In this document: piece by piece, positions 26,947-36,405 of the stretch
How positions within the stretch are numbered: the stretch's first letter is position 1
Layout of the letters: each line of letters begins with the position of its first letter
Source of the DNA: Candidatus Babelota bacterium
GTDB lineage: Bacteria; Babelota; Babeliae; Babelales; Vermiphilaceae
Assembly (NCBI GenBank): GCA_029262575.1
Contig: JAJCZC010000022.1
Location: 1 to 64,000, forward strand
DNA length: 64,000 nt
Reading direction: 5' to 3'
Notes under the pieces: model-generated
What the model was told of the DNA's origin: nothing
What the model saw: the letters and a program-made list of their open reading frames with translations, nothing else
The model's database searches: none
Program-made: the position numbers and the translations under genes

Positions 26947-27066
26947 AGTCACCCTTTTTAGCTAATTTACACCTTAATCAATAGCTGTTTTGTAATTACC
27001 ATAAATCGCTTATACTAAGTATGAAGCTCGATAAAATTAAATCACTTATACCTTAAATAAAAAAAA

Positions 27067-28299
27067 ATGAACAGTTTTTCTCTTAAACTTGCCCTCAGAT
27101 ATTTACGCGATGCAAAAAACAAAAGAAGCATTTCCACTATGGTGGGAATCTCCTTTATCGGTATATTAATAGGCACTTTTTCACTTATGCTCACCCTAGC
27201 TATAATGCAAGGATTCGAGGTTACAACCTATGAAAAGCTACAAAGCATTCATGCCCAAGTCATAATTAAAGCATTCGGCAATCCTATTAATATGAAATCG
27301 CTTTCCCAAGTGCTCAACAACGAATTTCCTGAAGTTGAAGCATTCGCTCCCAATATGACTCAACAGGTGATTATTAAAAATCCTAACACCGAGGATATAA
27401 GCACTGTTGTTGCAATTAAAGGAATTGATCCAACCTTACAACGCAATGTTAATAACTTAGAACAAAAAATATCACCCATCGGTGAAAAAAAGGGAACTTT
27501 GCCAGAAATTGTACACCATAATCATATCCTAATAGGTGAAAAATTAGCCGAATCTCTAGGCATTGATATTGGCGATACGATTACCATGCTTTTTGCACCT
27601 GATGAACCACGACGCAAAAAAATAAATCTCATTCAAAAAGAAGGCATTGTGAGCGGTTTTTTTAAAACTGGCATTGAAGAGTTTGATGCTCATCTTATTT
27701 TCGCTGACCTTGGCTTTGTCCACTCATTTTTTCCTGATGCTGGGGTTACACATGTGCAAGTGAAAATAGACCCACAATTTGATGAACAAGAGACAATATA
27801 TAAACTACGTAAACGCTTACAAATCGAGGTTTATTCATGGAAAGATTTATACCCCGCCCTTGTTTCAGCACTTAAGTTGGAAAAGTATGTTATGTTTATC
27901 ATTTTAGCGCTCATTACCCTTATCGCAAGCATGAACATCATTTCACTCATCTTTATGCAAATAAATCAGAAAAAGGCTGACATTGCAATATTAACATCTA
28001 TGGGCATGCACCCATCGAGCGTTCAAGCAATTTTCATGACCATGGGTTGCACAATTGCAGGCCTTGCATCCCTTATGGGTATACTATTGGCTCTTGTGGT
28101 GTGCTGGCTTTTGCAAAAATATCCTTTTATTACGCTACCGGATGCCTATTTTGTAACTCATGTGCCAATTGCGTGGCATTGGTATATGCCTATGGCCATC
28201 TTTTTATTGGCTATGTTATTAAGCATATTAGCTATCTGGATACCCTTACGCAGAACCGAACATATTTCAATAACCGACGTTTTAAGGTATAACGCTTAA
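27067..28299 (+). CDS. LolC/LolE-type ABC transporter permease
   Basis: 410 residues with the MacB/FtsX-like plan: one membrane helix at the N-terminus (MVGISFIGILIGTFSLMLTLAI), a ~220-residue periplasmic domain, then three helices near the C-terminus. The opening SLKLALRYLRDAKNKRSIS and the final IPLRRTEHISITDVLRY are typical of LolC/E, which extract lipoproteins for transport to the outer membrane. No ATPase partner (LolD) lies beside it, so it must be elsewhere or the substrate differs. No clear ribosome site precedes the ATG. Confidence 0.85.
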   Translation: MNSFSLKLALRYLRDAKNKRSISTMVGISFIGILIGTFSLMLTLAIMQGFEVTTYEKLQSIHAQVIIKAFGNPINMKSLSQVLNNEFPEVEAFAPNMTQQVIIKNPNTEDISTVVAIKGIDPTLQRNVNNLEQKISPIGEKKGTLPEIVHHNHILIGEKLAESLGIDIGDTITMLFAPDEPRRKKINLIQKEGIVSGFFKTGIEEFDAHLIFADLGFVHSFFPDAGVTHVQVKIDPQFDEQETIYKLRKRLQIEVYSWKDLYPALVSALKLEKYVMFIILALITLIASMNIISLIFMQINQKKADIAILTSMGMHPSSVQAIFMTMGCTIAGLASLMGILLALVVCWLLQKYPFITLPDAYFVTHVPIAWHWYMPMAIFLLAMLLSILAIWIPLRRTEHISITDVLRYNA

Positions 28300-28436
28300 A
28301 ATCAAAAAAACAAAAAACATTGAATTAAACACCCTCAATTGAATATAATAATGTTAACTAAGCAGGTCCTTTTAAACCTTTTTTTTTAATATCAATCTGA
28401 TATACTTGCACCAGTTTTTAATAAAAAGGGTAAAAC

Positions 28437-29690
28437 ATGAAACAATATTTAGTAATACTTTTACTGTTTAGTTCAACAGTCTGCAGGTCTACTAAAAATG
28501 GAGTGAACGTCATGAAAAGCAATTTTGGTGATTTTGATGTAAAAAATAAAACAGTTTTATTGCGCATTGATGCAAATGTTCCCATTGATCACGGTATTAT
28601 CCTTAACGATCAACGCCTCATTGCAAGTCTACCTACCATAAATCTATTGCTCGATAAAGGTGCAAACATCATTTTGTTGAGCCATTTGGGGCGTCCAAAA
28701 AGCCAAGAACCTGAACTCTCCACTCAACAACTTGTCTCCTGGTTTGATGATAATGGCCTCGACGTGCAATTTGCAAAAACCGTCGAGGAGGCCCAGCAAA
28801 AAAAGGGAGCAAAAAAGCGTATAATATTGCTTGAGAATCTTCGTTTTTTTCCGGGCGAAAAAGGAAAAGATCCGGCCTTTGCTCAACAATTAGCCAACCT
28901 GGGCGACTTTTATGTAAATGACGCATTTGGTGCTTTTGCTCGGGATGACACTTCACTCACATTATTACCAGATCGTTTTGACTCTTCGCACAAAACAATC
29001 GGTCTTTTGGTTGAGCACGAACTTGCAATGCTTGATAAGATTATCTCTCGTGCAAAAAAACCATCCTATTTAATTATTGGAGGTGGAAAAGTAAAAAGTA
29101 AAATCCCCCTCATACAACAACTGTTACCGAAACTTTCATCAGTATTTTTAGGACCTGCTATAGTGTTTACCTTTTTAAAAGCGCAAGGCAAAAAGGTAGG
29201 AAACTCTTTGGTTGATAATGATGCTCTTAATCTCTGCAAAGATATTATGATGCAAGCAGAACAAATGGGCATCTCTATCGAATACCCCGTTGATTATATT
29301 ATTGCTGAAGGTTCTTTTGAGGGACCAATGGAACTATCTGATTCGGCGGAAATCCCCGAAGGATATGCTGGTGTGAGCATTGGGCCAAAAACTGCCCTGA
29401 AATGGGGAGAAATGATCATGAAAGCCGATACGATCATTGCTAACGGCCTTATGGGAACGCTGAAACGCATAGAAAGTTTGGTATACGTGAAAGATATGTT
29501 TAGTGCGCTAGCACAAACTGAGGCTACTACCATCATTGCAGGTGGCGATTCAGTAGCAGCACTCTATTATTTTAATCTTGCTCGTGGCATAAATTATTTA
29601 TCAACTGGCGGTAGCGCAACGCTCAAATTTTTGGGTAACACTTGCCTACCACCTTTAAATAGATTAAAAGATGGGGCAGAAACTAAGTAA
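28437..29690 (+). CDS. pgk: Phosphoglycerate kinase with export-like leader
   Basis: Transfers phosphate from 1,3-bisphosphoglycerate to ADP in glycolysis. The family segments RIDANVP, LLSHLGRP, the substrate region NDAFGAFAR (usual NDAFG-x-A-H-R; the His is missing) and the C-terminal STGGSATLKFL are visible. 417 residues. The first ~18 residues (MKQYLVILLLFSSTVCRS) look like a signal peptide, preceded by AAGGG at good distance. A second ATG at 28512, with GGAG eight bases upstream, would give a normal cytoplasmic PGK of 392 residues. Either or both starts may be used. Its end overlaps the convergent gene by 27 bases. Confidence 0.93.
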   Translation: MKQYLVILLLFSSTVCRSTKNGVNVMKSNFGDFDVKNKTVLLRIDANVPIDHGIILNDQRLIASLPTINLLLDKGANIILLSHLGRPKSQEPELSTQQLVSWFDDNGLDVQFAKTVEEAQQKKGAKKRIILLENLRFFPGEKGKDPAFAQQLANLGDFYVNDAFGAFARDDTSLTLLPDRFDSSHKTIGLLVEHELAMLDKIISRAKKPSYLIIGGGKVKSKIPLIQQLLPKLSSVFLGPAIVFTFLKAQGKKVGNSLVDNDALNLCKDIMMQAEQMGISIEYPVDYIIAEGSFEGPMELSDSAEIPEGYAGVSIGPKTALKWGEMIMKADTIIANGLMGTLKRIESLVYVKDMFSALAQTEATTIIAGGDSVAALYYFNLARGINYLSTGGSATLKFLGNTCLPPLNRLKDGAETK

Positions 29691-30179
29691 ACTCACTCCA
29701 TTCAGCAAATCTTCAAGATCAGGATCTTGCTCACAGGATTGATAAATGAGGTACCCATGGTTGTCGTGCTTCATATCCCAAGTGCAATATTTGAATTGGT
29801 CCATCCCCAATTGTTTTGCAATCTCTTGCATAATATCCTCATCTGGATTTTCACAGCTTTTACAACTATATTGCACACAATCACGAACTTTCTGATTAAA
29901 CATAGAAGATTTCATATGAGAACTAAATTCATGAGGTTTTTCCCATATTGCAACCTCTAACTCACATGATTCATCCTGCGCAAATCCGGCAACTCCTTTC
30001 AGACAATTAAAAGCTGGATTATCAACAAAATATGCTGCCCTTGAAAAATTAAAACAATCTTTACAGCATAATTCATGCAAAACAAATTCTGAAATATTTT
30101 CATTGCCATGCATCTTAACCATGTTGCGTGGCAATCGACTCAGAATACGCAGTATATGGGTTTCAGGTGAATGCTTCAT
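29664..30179 (-). CDS. Cysteine-rich protein, unknown
   Basis: 171 residues with an AAAGGAA site seven bases before the ATG. No signal peptide. Many cysteines, several paired (ELCCKDC, YSCKSC), suggest metal binding or disulfides, but no known zinc finger pattern is complete. Its 3' end runs 27 bases into the end of pgk on the other strand. Not recognised. Confidence 0.65.
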   Translation of the reverse strand: MKHSPETHILRILSRLPRNMVKMHGNENISEFVLHELCCKDCFNFSRAAYFVDNPAFNCLKGVAGFAQDESCELEVAIWEKPHEFSSHMKSSMFNQKVRDCVQYSCKSCENPDEDIMQEIAKQLGMDQFKYCTWDMKHDNHGYLIYQSCEQDPDLEDLLNGVSLLSFCPIF

Positions 30180-30416
30180 TGGTTATTCCTTTTTTTAAAA
30201 ATAACTACCCTTCAAACCTACTCTTTTTTTTTACTTCCTTCATCAAGATACAGAAGTTCAAGATGAACTGCAACAGCCCCAAAAAAAATGTAAAAAATAA
30301 AAAAATCTTATACTTTTACCTAAAACAAATCGTATATTATTGACTCAACATAGCTATTATATTACATTCTTAAATGATATAAGGTTATTCTTGTCGACAT
30401 TAAACCATGAGATATT

Positions 30417-31463
30417 GTGATATTTTTTTCGTTAACATTCTATTTAATCATTGCTTGTACTCCATTCACTTCTATTGCACGAAGCGTTTTACGTCCGCAC
30501 AACCCTCATATGCCACAATTAATAGCTAAATGGACTCATTGCAATGAATACTACAAAATAACTGATTCCCATATCGAAGAATATCCCTTATTTACCACAT
30601 ACAATCAAAGCCACTTTAACAGACATCGTCTACCGCGCAGCAATATAACCTATCGCTATAATAACAAACACTCCGTAAGCGGTACACGCTTGGGATCATT
30701 GATAGAAAATCTCATTCAAGAAATATATGAGGGTAAAAAAAGATATACCGATTTTACCTTACTGCAAGATAAAGATTTCAATCTCAAAGAAGCCGCTGGC
30801 CTCGCAGTATTTAAATTTAAAAAATATCCATTTGTGCTAAAGCTATTTATCGAAACACCTGAAAGTTTTGTGAATCCCTGGATGAAAGGATCGCAACCAG
30901 TATGGTTCTTTTATATGGGAGGTGGTGTTAACCGACATATTACAGGACTCACGCGTATTCGTAATAAAAATCTAATTATCAACCGCTTAAAACAAAATCC
31001 TAAATGGCGTGATTTTGTAGATGTACCTCGCAAATGGTTCTGGACACCAAAAAATCTCAAATGGGTAACTTTAATTGGAAAAAATGTTGGCGGTAAAAAA
31101 TGCATAAAAACTGAAATCCCTGGTACATATGCAATTATTGCAGATCTGATTGAACCAACACAAGAATGTACAATTTTTGATCGAAATAAACGGAAAATAG
31201 CACTTGAAATTTGCAATACCCTCGATCTTTATATTGATCCACACATTGACAACTACATGGTTGAAAAACACTCAAACAAGCTGGTTATTATCGACACTGA
31301 ACACTTCCCAACGTTAGTGGGCCTGAAAGAAAAAATGAGCTTTAAAACCTATGTACGTTGGTATTTAGGCCTTGCCCGCAAAGCCACACATGACATTTAT
31401 TTCAGAAATAAAAAAGAGCGATTACTCGCTCAAACAACACCATCACAATTGAGTATCTTTTAA
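30417..31463 (+). CDS. Secreted protein kinase-like protein
   Basis: 348 residues from a GTG start, with a hydrophobic signal (FFSLTFYLIIACTPF). A kinase-like core can be read: a lysine strand FVLKLF (K142), a catalytic-loop-like YIDPHIDN with D274 and N279 at the kinase spacing of five residues, and IIDTEHF with D293 fourteen residues further on, where the metal-binding DFG-type Asp should be. No clear glycine-rich loop is seen. The fold could be protein kinase or aminoglycoside-phosphotransferase type. An exported kinase suggests an effector that acts outside the bacterium (inference). It converges on dnaA with one base between them. Confidence 0.6.
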   Translation: MIFFSLTFYLIIACTPFTSIARSVLRPHNPHMPQLIAKWTHCNEYYKITDSHIEEYPLFTTYNQSHFNRHRLPRSNITYRYNNKHSVSGTRLGSLIENLIQEIYEGKKRYTDFTLLQDKDFNLKEAAGLAVFKFKKYPFVLKLFIETPESFVNPWMKGSQPVWFFYMGGGVNRHITGLTRIRNKNLIINRLKQNPKWRDFVDVPRKWFWTPKNLKWVTLIGKNVGGKKCIKTEIPGTYAIIADLIEPTQECTIFDRNKRKIALEICNTLDLYIDPHIDNYMVEKHSNKLVIIDTEHFPTLVGLKEKMSFKTYVRWYLGLARKATHDIYFRNKKERLLAQTTPSQLSIF

Positions 31464-31464
31464 C

Positions 31465-32850
31465 TTAATGAACAATGTCTCGTTCGATACTCTTAATTTT
31501 TTGCGCCAAAACATCATCGTTTACTATTGCTTTTGCAATTTTATTATAAGCATGCATCACCGTTGAATGGTCTCTTCCACCCAAAAAAGTTCCAATATCA
31601 CGCAATGATTTATCTGTATATTTTTTCATTAAAAACATCGTAACATGTCGCGTATGAGCAATACCCTTATTTCTATGTTTTGATTGTAAGTGTTGTAGCG
31701 TATAAGGAAAATGTTTTTTGATTACCGCAACAATTTTATTAAAATCAATAGGTTGTCTGTGTTCTGTTTGTGTTCGCTGTAGGACTCTTTGCGCTAAAGA
31801 CAAACTAATTGACTGTTTTGTTAATGCTGCAAAGGCAATTACACGCACAAGGGCACCTTCCAACTCTCGTATATTGGAATCAACCGTGTCGGCAATAAAA
31901 TGCGCTACATCATCAGAAATTATTTCGTTACTCGCATGCGCTTTTCGTTTTAATATTGCAATCTTTGTTTCAAGCTTTGGGGCATGAATATCAACCACTA
32001 AACCCCATGCCATACGAGATCGTAAACGCTCGGGGATCCCTTGCATACTTTGTGGGACCATATCGCTTGAAAAAATTATCTGCTTATGCAGTTCATAAAG
32101 TGTATTGAAAATATGAAAAAAGGCCTCTTGGGTTTGATCTTTATTAGAAATAAACTGCACATCATCAATGAGCAATACATCAATATTTTGATATTTTGCT
32201 TTAAAGCGATGAATTTTATCAAAACGTATTGCATTAATAAACTCATTCACAAAACGATCTGCAGTTTGATAAAGCACGCCAGCCTTTGGATGTTTTTCTT
32301 TTATGCCATTACCAATAGCGTGCATGAGATGAGTTTTGCCTAGCCCAGATTGTCCATAAATAAACAATGGGTTATAGACGGCACCTGGTCGTTCTGCCAC
32401 TGCTTGAGCAGCAGCATAAGCTAAAGAATTACTCGACCCCACAACAAAATTATCAAAAACATACTGTTTATTTAGATAGCCATTATTTTTTGAAGGCACC
32501 AGCATCGGCACCGAAGATACAGCTCTTTTTTCAATAGTCGCAACCACAGTGGTAGAGGTGACCAGTTCACCCTTTTCAGCTTCAACTTTGGGATTTTTTG
32601 CACCACTCACAATAACTTGAACCTTAAGTTCATCTACATTGAGTAGGCGCGCTAAATGAGTTTGAATTAATTTAGTATAATTGCTTGCAAGCCAATTGCG
32701 CACAAAAACATTCGGAGCTTGCAAATATACCGTTTTTTCAAGCGCATCCCATCTTTGCAATTGCACAGCACGAAACCAAGTCTCCACGACTCGACTTCCC
32801 GCCTCTTGACGCACAATGTCTAAAAATTCTTCCCAAATGCCTGTAATCAC
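31465..32850 (-). CDS. dnaA: Chromosomal replication initiator protein DnaA
   Basis: 461 residues from a GTG start with GAGAA upstream. Domain I at the N-terminus (WEEFLDIVRQ...WFRAVQL), a short linker, AAA+ domain III with Walker A GQSGLGKT (166-173) and Walker B LLIDDVQF, and the DNA-binding domain IV with ARTRH-like IAHTRHVTMFLMKKY and FLGGRDHSTVMHAY. It binds DnaA boxes to open the origin. I saw no TTATNCACA-type box cluster in the flanking gaps, and neither dnaN nor rpmH is adjacent, so this may not be the origin. Confidence 0.97.
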   Translation of the reverse strand: MITGIWEEFLDIVRQEAGSRVVETWFRAVQLQRWDALEKTVYLQAPNVFVRNWLASNYTKLIQTHLARLLNVDELKVQVIVSGAKNPKVEAEKGELVTSTTVVATIEKRAVSSVPMLVPSKNNGYLNKQYVFDNFVVGSSNSLAYAAAQAVAERPGAVYNPLFIYGQSGLGKTHLMHAIGNGIKEKHPKAGVLYQTADRFVNEFINAIRFDKIHRFKAKYQNIDVLLIDDVQFISNKDQTQEAFFHIFNTLYELHKQIIFSSDMVPQSMQGIPERLRSRMAWGLVVDIHAPKLETKIAILKRKAHASNEIISDDVAHFIADTVDSNIRELEGALVRVIAFAALTKQSISLSLAQRVLQRTQTEHRQPIDFNKIVAVIKKHFPYTLQHLQSKHRNKGIAHTRHVTMFLMKKYTDKSLRDIGTFLGGRDHSTVMHAYNKIAKAIVNDDVLAQKIKSIERDIVH

Positions 32851-32946
32851 GATAATTTCTCAATAGATATGAAAAAACTGAATAAGAACGTATGCATTAA
32901 TAATACCAGAACAATCTCATTTAAAAAAGTAAAAGAAAATAAGCAA

Positions 32947-32972
32947 TTATATGGCTCCAAATAGCCATATAA
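32947..32972. terminator. Hairpin after the coiled-coil secreted gene
   Basis: TTATATGGCT pairs with AGCCATATAA around a 6-nt loop. There is no strong T run, so termination would be weak. It lies downstream of the gene at 33021-33947 and upstream of dnaA. Confidence 0.5.
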
Positions 32973-33020
32973 CTAGCAATACATTCTGACTCGACACATC
33001 ATTCATTAAGCACAGACAAA

Positions 33021-33947
33021 CTACTTACTTGAAACATATTGCAATGCCTTCCCCTGACAACTTGAACCCACAATGCAATTATTGCTGAAGGCTAACATAT
33101 TCATCATTTGTTGCTGATTTTGCTCTATTTGGTTGAACTTTTGATCAACATATGTTTGTGTTCTTTTCTCAGATGAGGCAAAATTTTCATCAAACTTACG
33201 ATCGATAAGCGTTAATGTCTTGCTAGGATGCTGAATTAGCATTTTTTCTAACGTTGAAATCTGAGCATGTAAACTGTTATATTGCACATCTTTTTGATCA
33301 GAAATAAGCGTCAACCGATCTTTTACTTGTTGGAACTGGTGTAACATCGTTTGATGCTGCTGCATAGTCATATTGTTTTGCTGTTTTAACTTTTCTTGCA
33401 AAAATGTACGCAATTCTGCAATTCTTTTTTGCAAATCTTCTCTTGCAAGCATAATAGACGTTTCTGTGCTCTCAAAGCCCTGAGCAATTTCAATACGTGT
33501 ATCATTTAATGTTTGTTGCACTTGTTCAGTGCGCTCTCCATTTGCCAGTACCTCTTGGTGCACCTCCTCAATTTGCTCTGAATTCGCATGCACACGATAG
33601 GCAATATAAGCAACAAGAGAACTCAATGCCGCACCACCGACTAACATCTGTTTATCCTTCAACTGCAACATTCCCCACAAAGAACTCACACCTCCTACAG
33701 CTGAGAATAAACCCTTTTTAAATACACCGAAGCTCAACTCTATTTGTTCAGCAGGAATGGCCGGTTTCAATTTACCACCTGCCAATACAAAAAGCATTTC
33801 TGAATTATTCGCTAAAAAATCCTTAGCTAATGTTCCATAAGACGTAAATACATCAAGTATCACTTCTGCAGTTGTTACGGCCATCGCTGAACTTTGTACA
33901 CAAAAAGCTAATATCCCTATCTGAATAAATTTTGCATTAACCTTCAT
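33021..33947 (-). CDS. Secreted coiled-coil protein, unknown
   Basis: 308 residues from the ATG at 33947 (AAGGGGGA four bases upstream; the frame is open from 33971). Signal peptide (FIQIGILAFCVQSSAMA), then a stretch with two hydrophobic segments, then ~170 residues of coiled coil rich in Gln and Glu (NSEQIEEVHQEVL, QKDVQYNSLHAQI). The C-terminal end has two Cys (NNCIVGSSCQG). Probably exported or membrane-bound with a long helical stalk. No family recognised. Confidence 0.7.
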   Translation of the reverse strand: MKVNAKFIQIGILAFCVQSSAMAVTTAEVILDVFTSYGTLAKDFLANNSEMLFVLAGGKLKPAIPAEQIELSFGVFKKGLFSAVGGVSSLWGMLQLKDKQMLVGGAALSSLVAYIAYRVHANSEQIEEVHQEVLANGERTEQVQQTLNDTRIEIAQGFESTETSIMLAREDLQKRIAELRTFLQEKLKQQNNMTMQQHQTMLHQFQQVKDRLTLISDQKDVQYNSLHAQISTLEKMLIQHPSKTLTLIDRKFDENFASSEKRTQTYVDQKFNQIEQNQQQMMNMLAFSNNCIVGSSCQGKALQYVSSK

Positions 33948-34026
33948 GAAATCCCCCTTAAAGATTTTCACTCAGTATATAACACAGTCATTGTTATTCG
34001 CAAAGGTTAGAAACTTGGATACAATA

Positions 34027-35135
34027 TTAGATGATCGTATCAAAAAATGTAACTAAACCATTCAACATACCTTGCGCCAATTGTTCTTGATAGGTATCAG
34101 TTGCCAAACGTTTTGCCTCTTTTGGATGGGTTAAAAACCCCAATTCTACTAAAATACCCGGGTAATTAGCCCCTAATAATAATTGAGTAACTGCTTGCTT
34201 TACTTTACGATCACAAACATGCCCCGTTTCTTTAGCAGTAGTTAAAATCCCCTTATGCACATGTTGGGCTAAACGTTGACCTTGCTTATAAAGATTGGCA
34301 AGTGATGAGCGAAAGTTGGCTGGTGCATTATCATTCTCATGCTTAAATAAATTAGGATGTAAACAGTAAGTTTCAATGCCCTGAATATCATCACGCCCTG
34401 CGCTATTGACGTGCAAAGAGATATACATATTCGGTTTAATCTCATTAATTTTACGCGTTCGCGCATCCAAAGGTACAAACGTATCACCATCACGCGTTAA
34501 AGTAACAGAAAAGCCTTTTTTTTTAATAAATCGGCTAATGTTGTTCCAACTTTGAGCGTTACATCCTTCTCTGCAATGCCAAACATGCCAATTGCACCCG
34601 GATCAGAACCTCCATGACCACAATCGATAACAATGTGGGGCTTTTGATTATAAGCAAGTTGCAGCAACGGCTTTTCAATACTACCAATCTGATTTAAAAA
34701 AGACTTATTAATCAATCGTACCACCACACCCTTATGCTGAGTAATTGAATCAAATGTATCACATGCACAGGCAATATTATTCGGATCATAACAAAGTTCA
34801 ACACGTAATCCTTTACGGGGTTGATCAACCTCAGTACACGCAATGCGATAATGTTTCGCATTTTGTTGCATTTCGCTTAACTTATTTTTGCATCGATTAT
34901 GCATACCATTAAATGAAAAAAAATAAGTCTCATGTCTCCATCCCTTATTCTCTTGATCGTTATGCACAATTGAGTGCACTGTTGGTTTTTCGTCAAAGTA
35001 AAAAACCAATTTTTCCAGTTCTATATGTGGCGTCTCATGCAATTGCTCAGCTTGTGGCACTCGATGTATATATACTTTTTCTAGACGATTTGCTTGTACG
35101 TTCATCACTAGAAACAATATTAATATCTTTTTCAT
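34027..35135 (-). pseudogene. N-acetylmuramoyl-L-alanine amidase, frameshifted at an A9 run
   Basis: Two open frames together make one zinc amidase (Amidase_3) with signal peptide (MKKILILFLVMNVQA; ATG at 35135 with AAGGAGGG). The first frame holds VIDCGHGGSDPGAIG and GIAEKDVTLKVG and ends after LLKKKAFLLL at 34497. The second (34027-34470) holds LDARTRKINEIKPN, SLHVNSAG and VELGFLTHPKEA. The break is at nine A's (minus strand, about 34511-34519). One more A restores a typical LLKKKGFSVTLTRDGD stretch. It may be a real mutation, transcript slippage that restores part of the protein, or an assembly error. Confidence 0.85.
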
Positions 35136-35151
35136 ACTTTTGCCCTCCTTT

Positions 35152-36156
35152 TTAAACCAATTGTGGCACTGCAATATAAGATAATCTTCTTGAACGTTCC
35201 CATGCGCGCATAAAACTCAGCATGGGATATTGTTTTAATGTTTGCTGATCACTTGGTGCGGCAGGATCATGACAAATCACCAGATGTTTTTTTGCATCAT
35301 AGCCAATCACCAACAATAAGTGACCATTATTATATGCCTTTGGTGCACCGATAATGCTACCGCGAACACTCACTACTACTGGAATACCATTACTTAATTT
35401 TTGGTGTAAATCTGCAAATGAATGCAACCTTCCGGTGTAAAACTGCATTTTACCATCTGCAAGTTCAAATGCATGAGCCGTATTAAATGGCCAGCTGCCA
35501 TATGCTTTTAAACCATAATCAAATGATGATTGCGCAAATTGTAATGGATTAATTTCTTTTTTGGTCAAAAATTCAAGTAACATACTACATGAAGTAGGTG
35601 AACACATCATACGTTTTTGCGCGTGGGGTAACATTAACTGCGATTTTTTTGGCACAGCATTAACCAATACTGATGACAACGAACCATATGGGCATGTTTC
35701 GTTGCTAAATTTGGTTAAATCTGAAGCATTCACGGTAAAACTTTTGATGTTACGCAAATCAGCATTATCAGCTAACATCTTTATGCGAAAAGCATCTGCT
35801 TTATGATTGTTTTCCGTCTCTAAACGCACATAGAGATATCGGCATGTCCCATCCGATCGTGATTCATAGGACTTTTGCACATTATTGCCCCAATCAACCA
35901 TTTTATGCCACGGTCCCCACCGCTTTTTTTGCGCATTACGCACCTGAACGTAAAATGAATAATGCCCTTTATCCGGCCTGAATGCATTCCAACTGAACAA
36001 TAATTGTGTAAATGCAGGCACGTTCAGTTTGGTGAACACCTTTTGATTCTGCTGCATCTTATCTGACATCAATTTATGATAATGCCAAGTCCAAGGCTCT
36101 TTTTGTGCATATACACTCAACGTTGCTATGCACAATGCAAACTTTATGTAATTCAT
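35152..36156 (-). CDS. Secreted C39-like cysteine peptidase
   Basis: 334 residues from the ATG at 36156, which has AGGAGG eight bases upstream. Signal peptide (FALCIATLSVYA). The first ~170 residues look beta-rich (SFYVQVRNAQKKRWGPW, a carbohydrate-binding or sandwich-like region). The C-terminal part has a papain-like triad in C39 order: Cys in MMCSPTS, His in NNGHLLLVIGYD, Asp in CHDPAA. It lies 16 bases before the amidase in the same direction, so the pair is an operon for cell-wall or peptide cleavage. The exact substrate is unknown. Confidence 0.8.
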   Translation of the reverse strand: MNYIKFALCIATLSVYAQKEPWTWHYHKLMSDKMQQNQKVFTKLNVPAFTQLLFSWNAFRPDKGHYSFYVQVRNAQKKRWGPWHKMVDWGNNVQKSYESRSDGTCRYLYVRLETENNHKADAFRIKMLADNADLRNIKSFTVNASDLTKFSNETCPYGSLSSVLVNAVPKKSQLMLPHAQKRMMCSPTSCSMLLEFLTKKEINPLQFAQSSFDYGLKAYGSWPFNTAHAFELADGKMQFYTGRLHSFADLHQKLSNGIPVVVSVRGSIIGAPKAYNNGHLLLVIGYDAKKHLVICHDPAAPSDQQTLKQYPMLSFMRAWERSRRLSYIAVPQLV

Positions 36157-36330
36157 GTTATGCACCTCCTCACAACAATCTATTTTCTATTATGATAATT
36201 TATAGCTAGTTAAAAACTCAACAGATTTCTATATGTAAGTAACTTTTATAGTAATCTTCACCTTTTTGCATGTAATTTGGCACACTTAAATAAAAGAAGG
36301 TTCTTCAATAATATAATATTTTTTTATTTA

Positions 36331-36401
36331 AACTTCCGGCTTAGCTCAATCCTACAGAGTTACAACATTTTGAGCACAAGCTACGCCGGACAAGCAGGAT
36401 G
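36331..36401 (+). repeat. Dispersed imperfect palindrome, copy A
   Basis: CCGGCTTAGCT (36336-36346) pairs with AGCTACGCCGG (36379-36389) with one mismatch. After it comes GACAAGCAGGATGAAA. The same pieces (TTTAAACTT-CGG, GCCGGACAAG, CAGGATGAAA) recur at 53131-53206. The AGGAT at its end is the ribosome site of the following gene. Confidence 0.6.
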
Positions 36402-36405
36402 AAAA

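Noticed and set aside
32851-33020. Possible replication origin next to dnaA
   Set aside because: No DnaA-box cluster or typical AT-rich unwinding element was visible, and dnaN/rpmH are absent; GC-skew over the genome would be needed.
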